Below, one piece after another: positions 1 to 13,000 of a stretch of DNA of 64,000 nucleotides. A model generated the notes under the pieces. That model had not been told where the DNA came from. It made no database searches and saw nothing but the letters and a program-made list of their open reading frames with translations. Within the stretch, counting starts at the first letter, position 1. Every line of letters starts with the position of its first letter. This DNA is from Oxyura jamaicensis (taxonomy: Eukaryota > Chordata > Aves > Anseriformes > Anatidae): assembly GCF_011077185.1 (NCBI RefSeq), contig NC_048895.1, positions 31,507,831 through 31,571,830 of the forward strand. Direction: 5' to 3'. The position numbers were made by a program, and so were the translations under genes.

Positions 1-2649
1 CTTCATCATCATATCTAGAATTTTGAAATGAGATCTCAGCAGAGATAATAGAAGTTCCATGATATATGAAGACTGCAGGACCTAGCGTATAATCTGTGTG
101 ACATTTTGCTGCGGTGTTCCGTATTCATACCAAGATTCAAATGTATTACTTGAATAAATGGGCTCCAGCTTTATTGGTTTGGAAAAGCTGAAATGAAACT
201 TGCAATAGTAATGTTGTAGCTTGTCCTTCATCTGTAGAAACGAAGTCTTAGCACACACTGCACGGTCTGGAGGCCAGTTGCTGCAGTTCTCTTTTTGATA
301 GAACCATAACTTTATTCATACTGATCTTTGCCTTTCACTCTTGCTAGGAAAGGGTGAGACTATCCCAGGATATTTATTTTTGAAAGACCAATGGCTACAG
401 ACTTGAGCAATTTGATATAGGACAGTTATTCAAAAATAATGTATTTTTTTAAGCCAGATTTTGTTGCAAAACGGTCAGACAAACAACAATGGAAAAGAAA
501 TCCTGTTAACATTAAGAATTGTTCAATAATTAACAAGTAGGGAAAGGGAATGGAAGAAAGAAAACCACTGGGCTTACGAAAGGTAGTTGCATACATTTCA
601 AAAGGAAAGAATTTATTTTTACAGGGGGCTCACTGTCTCATAGCGTCCAGCCAAGCATTAGACATGGTGGAAAACTGGGATAGGGAAGTTGGTGGTAACT
701 TTTCAGCCATTCATTAGTTGGCACAGGTGAAAGCTGGCACTAGTGTAAGCAGGACTGTGTGCAAGAAGTCTTGAGTGACTCATAACCTGCAACTGTCTCT
801 GTCCTCCTTGGATTGCTTAAGACAGAGAAGGTCACATGAAGGAAAGCAGTCCAAATGGATATGGCCCAGCATCTCTGATATTTTTAGTATCTCGACTATC
901 TCCCTCACGGTGTAGTGGAGAGCGGCATTCTGGAAGGTCTGATGTGAAAGATGAGCAAGAGGCTTGGCTACGTGCATCAGGGCACATGTGGTGTGCTGGG
1001 GAAAGGCTCAGATGGGATAACAAGTGAAGGCACGTGATGGACTAGAGAGCTTGCAAAACTTTACAAGTTTGTAATTACTTAATTTCATATCCTTGTTACC
1101 TCACAGCCTTAAATGTGCAAAACTTTAAAAGTCTAATCTCAGTCCTGTAGACATCTAGTTAGTAAACTGCTCATATTTAGGCTAAATATATAATAATTTA
1201 AATATTCATCTGCATTATACATAGACTAGGAAGATGTATGCTGAGAAATACGTGTCTAATGCTATGGGAAATAGTCCGTTATTTTTTGGAAATGTATTGC
1301 TCATGGAAAACCCTAATTGACAGCTGCAGGAGAATGAAGGTCTCTGTCTTTCAGCATCAGAGGTGTAACAGATGTCAACAGTGCACATTTCCTCTTGTTC
1401 TGCCCTATGCATCAAACTTCACCATAAAATACCAACTCTGAAAAAATGACACTGATAGCATGCACAGAATTTGTCCCCTGCAAGGCCCATGCCCCATTCC
1501 ACGGCACGCACTTAGCATACTGAGATTTCTCTGCAATGCCATTTTGCACTGAGAGGTGTTTCACCAAGGAGGAGGAGACAATGCACTTCTGCAAGCAGAT
1601 TTCTGCACACCATTTCATTTGTGTATGTGTGGGTGGGAGCAAGGCAGGGAACGTAAATATCTTTGCAGACTAACCTAAACCACCTCTTTGTTTTCACATA
1701 AGTCAGCATTCAGCATTTTTAATGACCAAGATAGAACCTACCTGTGCCACAGCCAAAGCAGCTCCGTAGAATGAAAGATGCTTTTAGTGTATTACCAATT
1801 CCCCGAGCCGTAGCCTTTCCACTCATTTGGTTGCTTTAATTAGTGGTGTGGTGGGGGTGGGGGTGAAAGCAGTTGTGGGACACAATGGGCCCTTACTTCA
1901 AAACCTAAGATGTGTAAAAGTCGACTTCTTTTTTCCTATAATCAGTTCCAAATGAGCTCTTACAAGGGGAACTTGGAACTGCCTTGGCTGAACAAATTGA
2001 TTTCTCATGCATGTGAAAGTCAAGTTAAACATCCTTGGGAAGCCTAGGAATTTAAATTTCAAGAATTAGATTTTTTTCATACAGGGCTTTTGATTGTTAG
2101 ATGTAGAACAAGACTATTGAAATCATTTTGAGGAGCAGAATTATTTATGGTAGTTGCTTACAGTACCAGCGTAATGCCACTTTCGCATGTTTTTAATTTT
2201 GGTCTTTTGCATGGTCTGTGCTGTGTTAATGATCACCTTGTCATGCTAGCAGTGGAAAACGTTTGTATAAATAATTCCCACTGGTAAGATGAAAGTGTTA
2301 ACAGAAATATTTCAGTGAAGGTCTTGATTAACTTATATACTTGGCTTGATCACAGTGGAGGTTAGCCTTACAATATCTTATTACCAGCACTAATAAAACC
2401 CATTCATTTTTTCATGTTCTGTGTTAATTACCCTTTTACTTTCCCTCATGCTCAGACACTCATAAGTTTATTGCATGTTTGTGTTGAAGACCACACTTAA
2501 CACTTAGTAGATTTTTTCTCACCATACTCATTTTTACAAATTCATTCCCAAACAAAACTTAGCATGTAACTGTTTAGACTACAGGGTGCTCAACTTAACC
2601 TACATTTGCTATAAACATTAAAAGATGGATTTTTTTCTCATTTCCTCCT

Positions 2650-2677
2650 ACTAGATAGGCCTAAAGGCCTATCTAGT
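2650..2677. repeat. Perfect 13-bp inverted repeat, 2-nt spacer
   Basis: The arm ACTAGATAGGCCT at 2650-2662 is followed by AA and then its exact reverse complement at 2665-2677. The match stops at both ends (T2649 against G2678, then C2648 against T2679). The element could extrude as a hairpin or be a dimeric protein-binding site. No transposon ends or target-site duplication were recognised around it. Confidence 0.9.
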
Positions 2678-5600
2678 GTACAGACATTAAGATGCACGAC
2701 AAAGAATTAAATTCCATGATACCTTTCCTCTTTAATTCAGATTCCCCAAACGTAAGTTATTCAAGTAAATTGCCATATCGCAATATGGTATATACAAACA
2801 TGCCATATTCTCTTACCACCACAACTCAGGAAAACAAGGCATGTCCTGTGATTTCTGAAGTCTGATAGTGGTAGAGTTAAATAAATGGTATTAATGAACA
2901 AATTAAGGGTCCTTCAGAAAAGATGTTTCCAATATTATTTTCCTTTTTCTAAAGCGGTGTGTGATGCATAGACTAGTTTAATCAGGGAGGATCATAGTGA
3001 GATGAGAAATGGTCTCAATGTAGAGAGGGCTTGATCATATGGAGCTGATGACTTCAAGCTCTCATAATGTGAGGTTGGAGCACACCCTGGAATAGAAATC
3101 AAATGGGATGTAAGGAGATCCTGGAGTTAAAGGGATCTCAGAGTGAAACAGTATTTAAATACATGCCCCGAATCCTGTGCTGGTCTGTAGAACACAATAG
3201 TGGTTTCAGTTCAAACTCATGGGGAAGTAGCACAGACAATACGGGCAGGCCTTGCTTGTTAGCTGCCTTGCTTTGCCTTGGGTTTTAACTGTTGGCATGG
3301 TTATTTCTGTGACACTGTGGAGGGCTGTCACAGAGTAAAGGTATATTCTCCAAGCCAGAGGACTTTGCATGATTCTCACCAGTAGGGTGAAGGCCATGCC
3401 ACCCCTGGCAGGGGGAAGTAGGTTATGGCCTTCCCTGAAGCAAGCTCCTTTGAAACAGGAGGACTGAAAAATAAGATGTTACATACAGAACGAGTCTTTG
3501 TGTTAAAGACGTACATGTCCATGTTAGAGACGTGTGCCAATGTGGAGTGTAACTGCGTGTGGCAGCTTTATAAGTTCCTTGAGCAATGGAATGAAAGGAG
3601 CTTGTTTTTCTTTTCATGGATTTGTTTTGCAGATAAGTGGATTTTCTCATGTTTAATCACTGAAGCTTCAGCTTTTCTCTAGGTGGGGTGGTAAGAGGGT
3701 CTCTTTTCCCTACCTAGCTGGCTGGTTACATAGGAACAAGACTTCATGTTTTGGATTTCTTTATCCATTTTGTCAGACTGGTTTGAAATTGTGCAGCTGG
3801 TTTAGAGGTTGTGGTGGGAAACCACGTACACAGGAGCATGCCTGCTGATTTCTTTATTTTGTTAAAAAAAAAAAGGGGGGGCTAGGGGGACAGACAAAAA
3901 TACCTTTGATGTTGTTTACTCTTGCAGACTGCCAATGTGACTGAAAAAAATACACCAGCACCGTGACCAGCACTGTGGCTGTTTTCTGTGCAATAAGTGC
4001 CACCATCATCTCCACCTCCTCCCAACTTCATCCTCCCAATTTCTAGCACATTCTCAGCAGAGCTTTCATTGACTTATGTAAGCTCGCAACCTATTGCTTT
4101 TTTGTCTCCATCCTCTCTTTATAATTTTTCTGGTAAATTAAATGAATTGTGCATGAGTTGTGTATTTTTATAAGCAGGGTTGATGATCTAGTGGTAGCGT
4201 TCCCTGACGCTTATTTTTCAGCTACTTGTGTTAATTCTTAATAGTTGGTACGGATATTTACCATACTGTGAAGAATTTTATTTTTCTTATTTATTACAGT
4301 AGACATGAATCTGTATATGAAGTTAGGGAAACATGCTTTATGCAGGCCACAAAAAGAATTTCAGGCCTTTTCTTCTGAATGCTGTAACATATTTATGCTT
4401 TGGAGCAAGCTACTTCGGTAAAATATGTACAAATTTGGCTGAGAAGTAAGACTATAAAATGTCTTGGTAGAGACTTTAAGGAGCATAGAAGCTAAAACCT
4501 GCAAAGATCTTTGTGTTCACTAAGCAGCTTAAATTTCTGTATTCCTGCAGCGCTTACCTGTGCTCCCAGAAGGGAGCTGAGCGCGCCGCAAGCCGGGGGT
4601 GCAGAGCCCCAGAAGGACCCTGCGGTTGTCGCTGGGGGCAGCCATGGTTCAGGCTTCTTAATGTGCTTGAAATGAAAACTCCTGTGCTTTCAGTAATACC
4701 TGTGGGTGGTCAACAAATACGAGAAATGTGCTGTCATTTCTGGTTAGGGAAGGGAAAACGGTTAATCAGAAAAAAATTCTGTGGGGTGTTGAAACAGTTG
4801 ATCTGAACTGCTGAGAGTAAGGGAGCTGGAGCTGGATCCCCGGTCTGGTTAGGTGAGGAGCCGCCTTCTTGCCAGTGTGAGAGGAGGACGTAAAGGAGGA
4901 GAAAGATCTTCAATGAAAATTGTGGTGAGAGGAGGCTGGACTGGGTCCAGCAGAAGAAGAATGTAGGGAATAAGACAGAGGAACTTTCCTGCACTATGGG
5001 AGATAGTGTGACTGGAGGTGGTTAAGAGGCTGAGTGTCAAGCCCTGAGCTTTCAAAAGAAAATAAGAACTTCACCAGCCAAGATAAGTAGAACTGTGTTG
5101 AGATACTGTGGGGTCTGCTGACAAGGATTAGATAGAAGACATGGGAGCAGCACTGTCCGTACATCCCACATCTCCTGCGATGTTACCATTTCCTCTTACT
5201 CCGTTAGTTTCCAGCTGCAGATGTCTGAGCAGTCAGCCTTGTGGTACCACTGTTTCTCTGACTCACGAGCTTCAATATAATGTCATATTATTTGGATAAG
5301 GTACAGATTTCTTTTTCTGTTTTGAAATTTGGAAAATTACAGATGTACGTTGCTATCTTTTGCCTTTCCCTAGGCTGAGTATTAGTAAGATGTGAGATTA
5401 CAAAACCACATATAAAAAAAAATAGGAAATGCAACCTTAATTAATATGTGCTGCATGTACTAGGCAGCAGGGATTAGCTACCTTATCACAGGGTGTTTTT
5501 TCATTTGATTGTTTTGTTGTTTTTGTTTTGGTGTTTTTTCCCCCTTTTTCTGTTTCCTCAGGAAGTTCTTATTCAGTAGGAAAGACAGATTTGCTCAAGT

Positions 5601-7013
5601 GATGAATCAGGAACATACAGATGGGAAATACCTCTAACAGTATTACCTCACTTGCAAAACTGAAAGTGATCAAGTAAGACAGGATCATAAGAAGGAACAT
5701 GCCAAAGCCATTTAGTGTTGCTCTTGTGATTTGCATCGTATCCCTGCCTCTCCCAGAGAGCTGTTTTGTGCAGGTAAGCAAGTCACTTCAACCAGAGTTT
5801 GGAAAGGAGGTCACTAGTTTGCTGAGTGCTCAGCAAGATACCTTGGAGGCATGATTTGCAGGAGTTCAGAGCATATACAGCAGAAGCCAGAGGCAAATGC
5901 ATTTCAAATATTAAAATGTGGGATGCTGAATACTCAGAAAACAGGTCATGATGTCTCAGGTTGGACATCTAAAAGCAGTCAAGATTTTTTAATCTTAATC
6001 TTCGTGTCTCTCCTCTCCGTCGGCAGAATACAGATAGTGCCATTTCTTCTTTCCATGGACATCATACAAATGCAAGTGACTTGGGAAGTAAGTACTCCAT
6101 GTAATGACGAATGAATGAGAGTCACATGCTAGTTAGCCATTCTGTCTTCCTCGCCTGGTTGGACTATTTAGAAATATGTGGGATGAGAAAGGTTCAAAGC
6201 CATGTGTTAAATGAGGAGACAATAGAAAGAGGTTTCTTCCCAGTGACTGGGTATTCCCTGGTGTTGCGCAGTTCATATCTCTGTTCATATGCAAGACATT
6301 TTTTTCTTGTTATCTTGTGCAAGGAGTGCTTCTTTTCAGAGTATATCAGTATATTGGGGAGAGCGCTCAGCATTATCTCAGTTCCCTCTCAGCTGAAGAG
6401 ACAGAAAGGAATTCCTCAAAGGACTTTGAAGGAAGTGGAAAAGACAAACGTAAAATCTGTTCTAGACAAGTCTATTTGTATCTTTGTTAGACTTTCCACT
6501 GAAGAACTCAGATTACTGATGGAATACTATTCATCAGTCATGGAGTCTGTGTATATATTCACATTGTATGCAGGACCAAGCAGTTCCTGCTCCTCCTGTA
6601 AATTCACTTGTAAGAAAATCTCACAGTGATTCATGCAAGTCATGTTACGATTTAATGATCACCTGAGTGTGTCAAGGCCCTGAAGTGGTGGTGTGGCTGA
6701 TGAAGGTGCAGGTGAAGTTGCAGGTAGCCACCCCACCGATGTCTGGGATAGGGACGTGACAGCTAGCAGTTTGCTAGCAAGTCTTGAGCTAGTTGTTACT
6801 TACCTGAGTGCAGTTGTTGGAGCCTAAATTGGAGGTGTAAGTAGGCCAAAAGATTTCCAGAGAGGTGTGGGCATGCCTGTATAAAGAAAGGGAAATGTCC
6901 TGGGTTGCGGAAGCTGCAAAGTCCAGATATTGTGTAGGAGGCAAGAGTTGTGTGAAAGAAAAATGTTTCTTGCTTAAGGTGAAATTTGAACATCATCTTG
7001 GTAATTGTCTCAG

Positions 7014-7045
7014 TCCTGAAACTACAATGTCCTGATACTACAATG
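7014..7045. repeat. 16-bp tandem duplication, two copies
   Basis: The unit TCCTGAAACTACAATG at 7014-7029 is followed immediately by TCCTGATACTACAATG at 7030-7045, differing at one base. It is probably a replication-slippage duplication, and nothing suggests a function. Confidence 0.85.
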
Positions 7046-10000
7046 GCTACGCTAGTGTGATTAGGATCAGGAAGCCTTTGTGTTGACGTGGAGGAGTGAG
7101 GAGTAAATGAAAAGCTTCATTTTGCTGTGATACATCTGAAAGGAAGCCTTGAAACCAACACACTCTCAGATGAAATCATTGGTGCGTCATCTTGCCTTTG
7201 TGAATGGCACGCAGATCTCTGGACTGGATGCTGTTTAAATTTTTTTCTGAGTTGTGTATTTTCTATTCAGGATTGAGACATGCAGCTGTGCCTATAATTT
7301 GTCTGTCAGACACCTGCAGGAGAGCTTCTAAGCGGCATGTAAGCTCTCAGCGCCGGTAGCTTTGGGCAGATAGCTCCTGGTAGAGCTGACGGGCACATGG
7401 CGCATGTGCCCTAGCAGCAGCGTTTCTGCATCTCTTCTAGTGCTGCTTACAGAGGTTAGCTGAACTGGGAGATCGTCTGAGGCTCCCGGGCCTGATAGAA
7501 GGTGGCAACTTCTTCCTTGGGATGGACTGAAAGATGCCCCATGATCATAGAGGAGCCTTTAAGTCTTTCGAAGTTGTGGGTCTGTACTAGCCTAGGAGCT
7601 GGAGGGGAGCTTTTGAAAGGAAGAACCCTGGCAACAACAGCCTGTCTGTAGACCACAGCTTCTATAGCCAGGCAGGGTTTCTTCAACAGGATGCCAGCAA
7701 ACTATGTAACAGCAGATCCTATAGACTGCATGGAGAGCTACTTGTAAGCAGGCATTAGAAGGCATTTGGATCTTGACAGGGAAAGAAAGAACGTCCTCCC
7801 TCATCTGTTACTCATGCTCTTGCAGTGTGAATGAATTTGAAGTTAGGATATTTTCTAACGCAAGGGTGTGTTCACAAACTTAATGATAGTATTATGGGAT
7901 TGTGTATGTGTATGAAGATGCCAGCAAAAAGGTAAAAATAATACTGCTTGTGAGCTGTTCTCTACACACAAGTTTCATCCCTTTGTCTTACTCAGCTGTT
8001 GTCTGTCTGCACTATGTATATTGGAAGGGTTTGATGCAAGGGTTCTTTTCATCAGGTCTTTGTGTAGTGAACGGTGTCTCTGGGGTTTTGCACTTTTAAG
8101 TATATACTCTTAGATGCTGAGAAAACACATTGGTTTAGAGAACTGGCCATCAAAGAAGATGAGCGTATATCATGAACCTTTTTGACAAAAATTATTCTAT
8201 GTAAGATTTATGGCACTTTCCATAAGAATAATCTTAGAGTCAGTTCCTTTCAAATGTCATCCTTTTTAATAAGTGAAATTAAACAAAAATAAAAATGAAA
8301 TGTAAATCATCTTTACTTAAAAACAGCCTCTCCCCATACTATTTAATAATAAGGTGTCAATCAGTACAGACATGAAGACTGAATTGCTGAGGTTCCCATC
8401 TTACTTTTTGTTCCTCTGCTCATAAACATGTAGATTTGGTAAATGGCATGTACTCCTCAGATGTTTTGTAGTCAGTTGGCAAGGGTCTTCTCTACTCAGA
8501 CGTGCTTAATAGCTACAGCTTACTTAGAGCAATATGCGTTACTCTGCATTGTCCCACCCTTTAGCACAGAACTGCTGGAAGAAAGACACAGCATACTGAT
8601 GCAAGTTAACATGCAGACGAAAACGTAGAACAAGGTCAAAGCACGCTGTAACCTAAGTGGTCTTGAGTAGTTCATTTTTTTTCCCTATGTTTATTTGAAA
8701 AATTTCCAAAAAGCTAAAATTACTCTAAATTCAAGTAAACCAAGTGAGCAGTTTGCTTAGTAGTTTTCAGCAGCTGCAGCAAGCCTGCAGTTTGAACAAG
8801 GGATAGTGTAACACCAAAAATTAAGTATGGTGTTGCATCAGTGCTTACATGTAGAAATACAGAGCATTTTTAGGCCTGTATTTGCGTCTAGCAAAAAAAC
8901 TCCACTGATATAACTTCAGTATTTCATATCACTTAGTTTAATTAAAGAAAAAGGAGGGAGAACTACTTCATTAAAACTCATGATTCTTAGAAAGATTTGT
9001 TGGGTTGTATAGTATTTGTTAAAATCACTGGCTTTTGCATCAGGAACTTAATATTGCTTCTTTTTAAAGAATTACATTTTATAAAAATGTGTAATCACTG
9101 TGGCTTCTTACTTTTGTATTCTCAAATTTATTTCCACACCTTACAAGTTATTGTCAGCCCTCTTATACAATGCTGGATCATCACATGGGTGAAGGGACTG
9201 TTTGCTTTGTAGAATACAATGCCACTAATTAAAGTTGAAAGTGAATGGACTGAATTAGAATCAGCTCATCCATCAAGGACTGGCTACTGATTATTTACTG
9301 AGAGTGCTTCATTTAGCTCTATTAATTACACAGTGGCACCGTTACATAAAGGTTATGAGTTGTTATGGTCCTGAAAATTAAGAAAGAACACACGAAAGGT
9401 AAGTGTTGTATGTGCTCAGCCCGGGAGTCCGAAAGTGGTCAATGTTAAATGGAGTGTTCATGTGAATAATATATTAAGTGTTTTTTTTCTTATCAGCATG
9501 TTAATTGCAATTGAGTAAACAGGGCAGCAGCTTACAGATCTTGATAGGCTCCTTATGCAAGCTGTGATGGCAGTGGCTGTGACACACAGTAAAGAAGGAA
9601 AGCCTGCCTTTTCGTTACTGCTTTAAAAATATTTTTATGTATTTGAATGTAACCTTGAATTATATTGGGTTTCAGGCACTGCGGAGAGAATTTTAGCTAC
9701 AGTCTCTTAAATCGATTACCCACACTTTCCGCGCTCCTTTATCCCTTCAATAATGAACCTTTTGCCACTGATCTCCAGACACTACAGTCCCAGCTATGTT
9801 ACAGACTGGCCTCCCATGTTCCTGCAGCACAGCTGTAACACACATCTCAGTCACATCTGGTAATCTTCCTCAGTGTTAAGTAAAAAGTTCCTCTCTTGGA
9901 ACACGCCAATAACAAGAGACTTCAGCCATATATTTAGTTCTAGCAACACTAATTTAGAAACTGGGAGTATACATCTTCATTTATCCAACACTTACCTAAT

Positions 10001-13000
10001 TTGAGTTAAACGTATTCGTATTCTCACTGGCAATGTTCTAAACAATTAGCTGAAGAATAATAATATTTTTTTTACCTTTTCAAAAGCCAAGTTCTGTGGG
10101 TTTATGCAGGGGGTATTGTTTTTTTGCTGTTTAAATTGGAGCGTGCCTTTGGGGGGCAGGGGGCATGTTTCTGAAAAAGCGGTAATGCAAGTGGTAAAGT
10201 CCAAATGCTCATTTCCTGTGAAAGATCTGTGAGCTGTGGTTGTTTTGTAATAAAACCCTTTGTGCAAAGGAGGCATGGCGTGTATGCGAAGAGCTTGTCT
10301 ATACACACACATGCACATACATTTAAAAAATAATTCAGAGTTGGAAAATACTGTTCTGTTCATATTCCAAACATGGGCTTGAAAAGACGATGAATATGTT
10401 TGTGCTTTTCTGTTCAAGAAGGGGCTTTAATTTTCTGCTTGGTCCTGAGCTGTGAGTTTCCGCCATAATCAGAGATGTTATTAACTGAGATCTGTTTATA
10501 ATCAAAGGCAAAGCTGAGAGCAACATTATGGCCGCTATACCCGGAGACTGCAACTATTAAGAAATTAGTTTTTGATTAGTTTGTTTTGTAATAGTGTTGT
10601 GTTTTGACATCCTGTTGCATGATGTCAGGAAGGGCCTCTTCTTAAAGTCATCCTGAAAAAGTGCGGCTGTAAAATAGATTCAGGCAAGAAAATGGAAAAC
10701 AGATGAGGTAGTTGTACGTCATCTAGGGAATGATACTTCTCGAGAGGACAGAAATGATCTAATTGCCTTTGATTTTATGAAACACTATAAAAAGGAATCT
10801 GCTTATATATTAGACTTTACATAAATGGTCATTTTAAAAACTGGAAATTTTGATGTTTTTAACTTAAACTGACACAGTGCAGTGAGCAAGCACCCTTTCA
10901 AATAGTTATCTGAGAGCTATCTGGAGGCCCCAGTTAGCATTTTTGCTTTGTTGTTGCTGTTCTACCTATCAGTTGTCCTTTTTCAATCTCTAGAGGCTGA
11001 GTGGGAATGAACGCCCCCTTACTTTCCATCCCTGCCACTGCCTTTCTTTTTTCCAGTTGTTTTCGTGGTGGCCAGACACTTGTGTGCTACACTGCTGCAG
11101 AGCTGCACGATTCCCATCTAAGTCCAATTAGAAAACACGATCAGGTGATCTCAACATAAGAAATGTGGTTTCCAACCTTGCTTTATTTACCAGTTTATGC
11201 AGCTCTTAGGATGGGCCAGTGGCATTTGTTTATGTATTTATTTTAATCTTAAGACTTTTTAAGGTTTGGGAAATCCATGTGCATATATCTGCAGCTGTGT
11301 CTCACTTGGTTCTCTTTTACTTGATATGTCAAGAATGAGGGGTACACTTGATTATTACTTAACACCAAAATGAACACTTTGAATGCTAGCAAAACTAAGT
11401 ATTGATGAAATAGCTGAAAGTTTCCATTTGCAAATCTGATCTTACAGGTATTTAAAACTGATCTCTTGCTGACATTCATCATCTTGTTTAGGTGATGTAT
11501 CAGCCTGAGATTAATCCCCAGTTTTGCCAAGCAAAACTTTGAGCTTTCGTGGGTGTAGATGTGCATGCTTGTCTCTGAAGCAAGAGTATTGTTACCGTAC
11601 TTCACCAGGGTGTTACGAGGTACTGCACTGATAGTGATGCAGCAGGGGGTATACCTAGGTAGGTAGGCAGCACTTTGTGGAGGGAAAAAAAAAAAAGATT
11701 TTACCACATTAGAATATGCCGGGTCTACCTAAAATACTTCCTGTAATTTTAATGTCAATGTATCCTTTACGTTTTGCTTGCAAATATCCTCGCTGTTGGT
11801 ACGCTATTTGTTGTGAGGCTTCCTCTCAGGACTATTGCACCAAGCTCCCCTGTAGTGTTTCTCTTTGCATTTGTTCTGAACACAGTGTATACATTTATAC
11901 AAATTGCATTACCCTTTGTTCTAAAATTAACTTCAGTTAACAGTTTCCAATATAAAAACAATTACAAAATGGCTTCTTAAGCAAGGAATCTGTTCTGCTT
12001 TTCTCTTTTGCCTATATTTTATCACGGTTGTCGCTGAAATCTTCTGTGTATGCTCTTAATATATCCTTTCAGCTCTCCATAATATTGCTGAGAGTTTAAC
12101 AGAGAACAATTGTATAGTTTGAGGACACGTAATAGGCTACTAGAAGAAATATTTACATCTGGCATGATCAAAGCTTTTGGAGTATATGAATGTGCGTGTG
12201 GGAGGTCTAATTTTTATGTGGGTGGATTAACAAAGAAGACTAAAACAGTGCAGTACTTAACCCCTTTCCCTTTATGAAAATTCACTTCCTGAAAATGAAA
12301 AAAACATGTAGTACCTGATGGTTATCTCTTGTTTTTCATTTCAAGGAGTACTATTAATTCTGCTTGTAGCTACTTGTTGGAGGCACAGAGAAAATTTCGT
12401 ATTTCAGCCCTTATGATGGCTTATTTAACAAGATGCTTATCTGGCCTGTGATGTTTTCGTGTGTTGGAACTTAAAAATGTTTTTAAATTTAAAAAACAGA
12501 TAAGTGATCATTTTGACACAGTCTGATAGCCTGTTGAACTGTTGTGGTGGGAGCACTGCGACACTTCCCAGCGCTTGGCAATAGCTACATCTTCAGGTTC
12601 AGTTTCTGCTGTTCTAGTTCCTGTGGCTATCAGCTGTAAGCGGCTTCCAGAAATCTGTCATTTGAAGTTTTTTTTTTTTTTCAGTTTCTTAAAATAAGTA
12701 CTTATATATTATGAAAGGCTATTAATAGCCACTTGAGTCATCTCTGCTAGTATCTTGTTTACATGACTGATGGCGAAGTTTCGGGTTATGGCTGGCCTGA
12801 CCTAGCAGCTTGCTGAGAGGGAGGTCTTGCTCTCTCTCTGCATTTCCCTTCTGTGCTGCAAAGGGGACACGGGACCTTCCTTTCCCCAGCTCGCAGCCTT
12901 ACCAGATCTGGCTGCAGGGTGACCAGCTCCGCTTGCTAACCGAGCAGAACCCACGCACTTAGGTGCGTGCCAAATTCCTATTTTGCTATTTTGAGCGTTA

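Noticed and set aside
6111..6629. 172-codon + strand open frame
   Set aside because: It is the longest frame in the THADA intron, but no motif or family is recognised and no convincing splice context was found. About the longest expected by chance in this much sequence.
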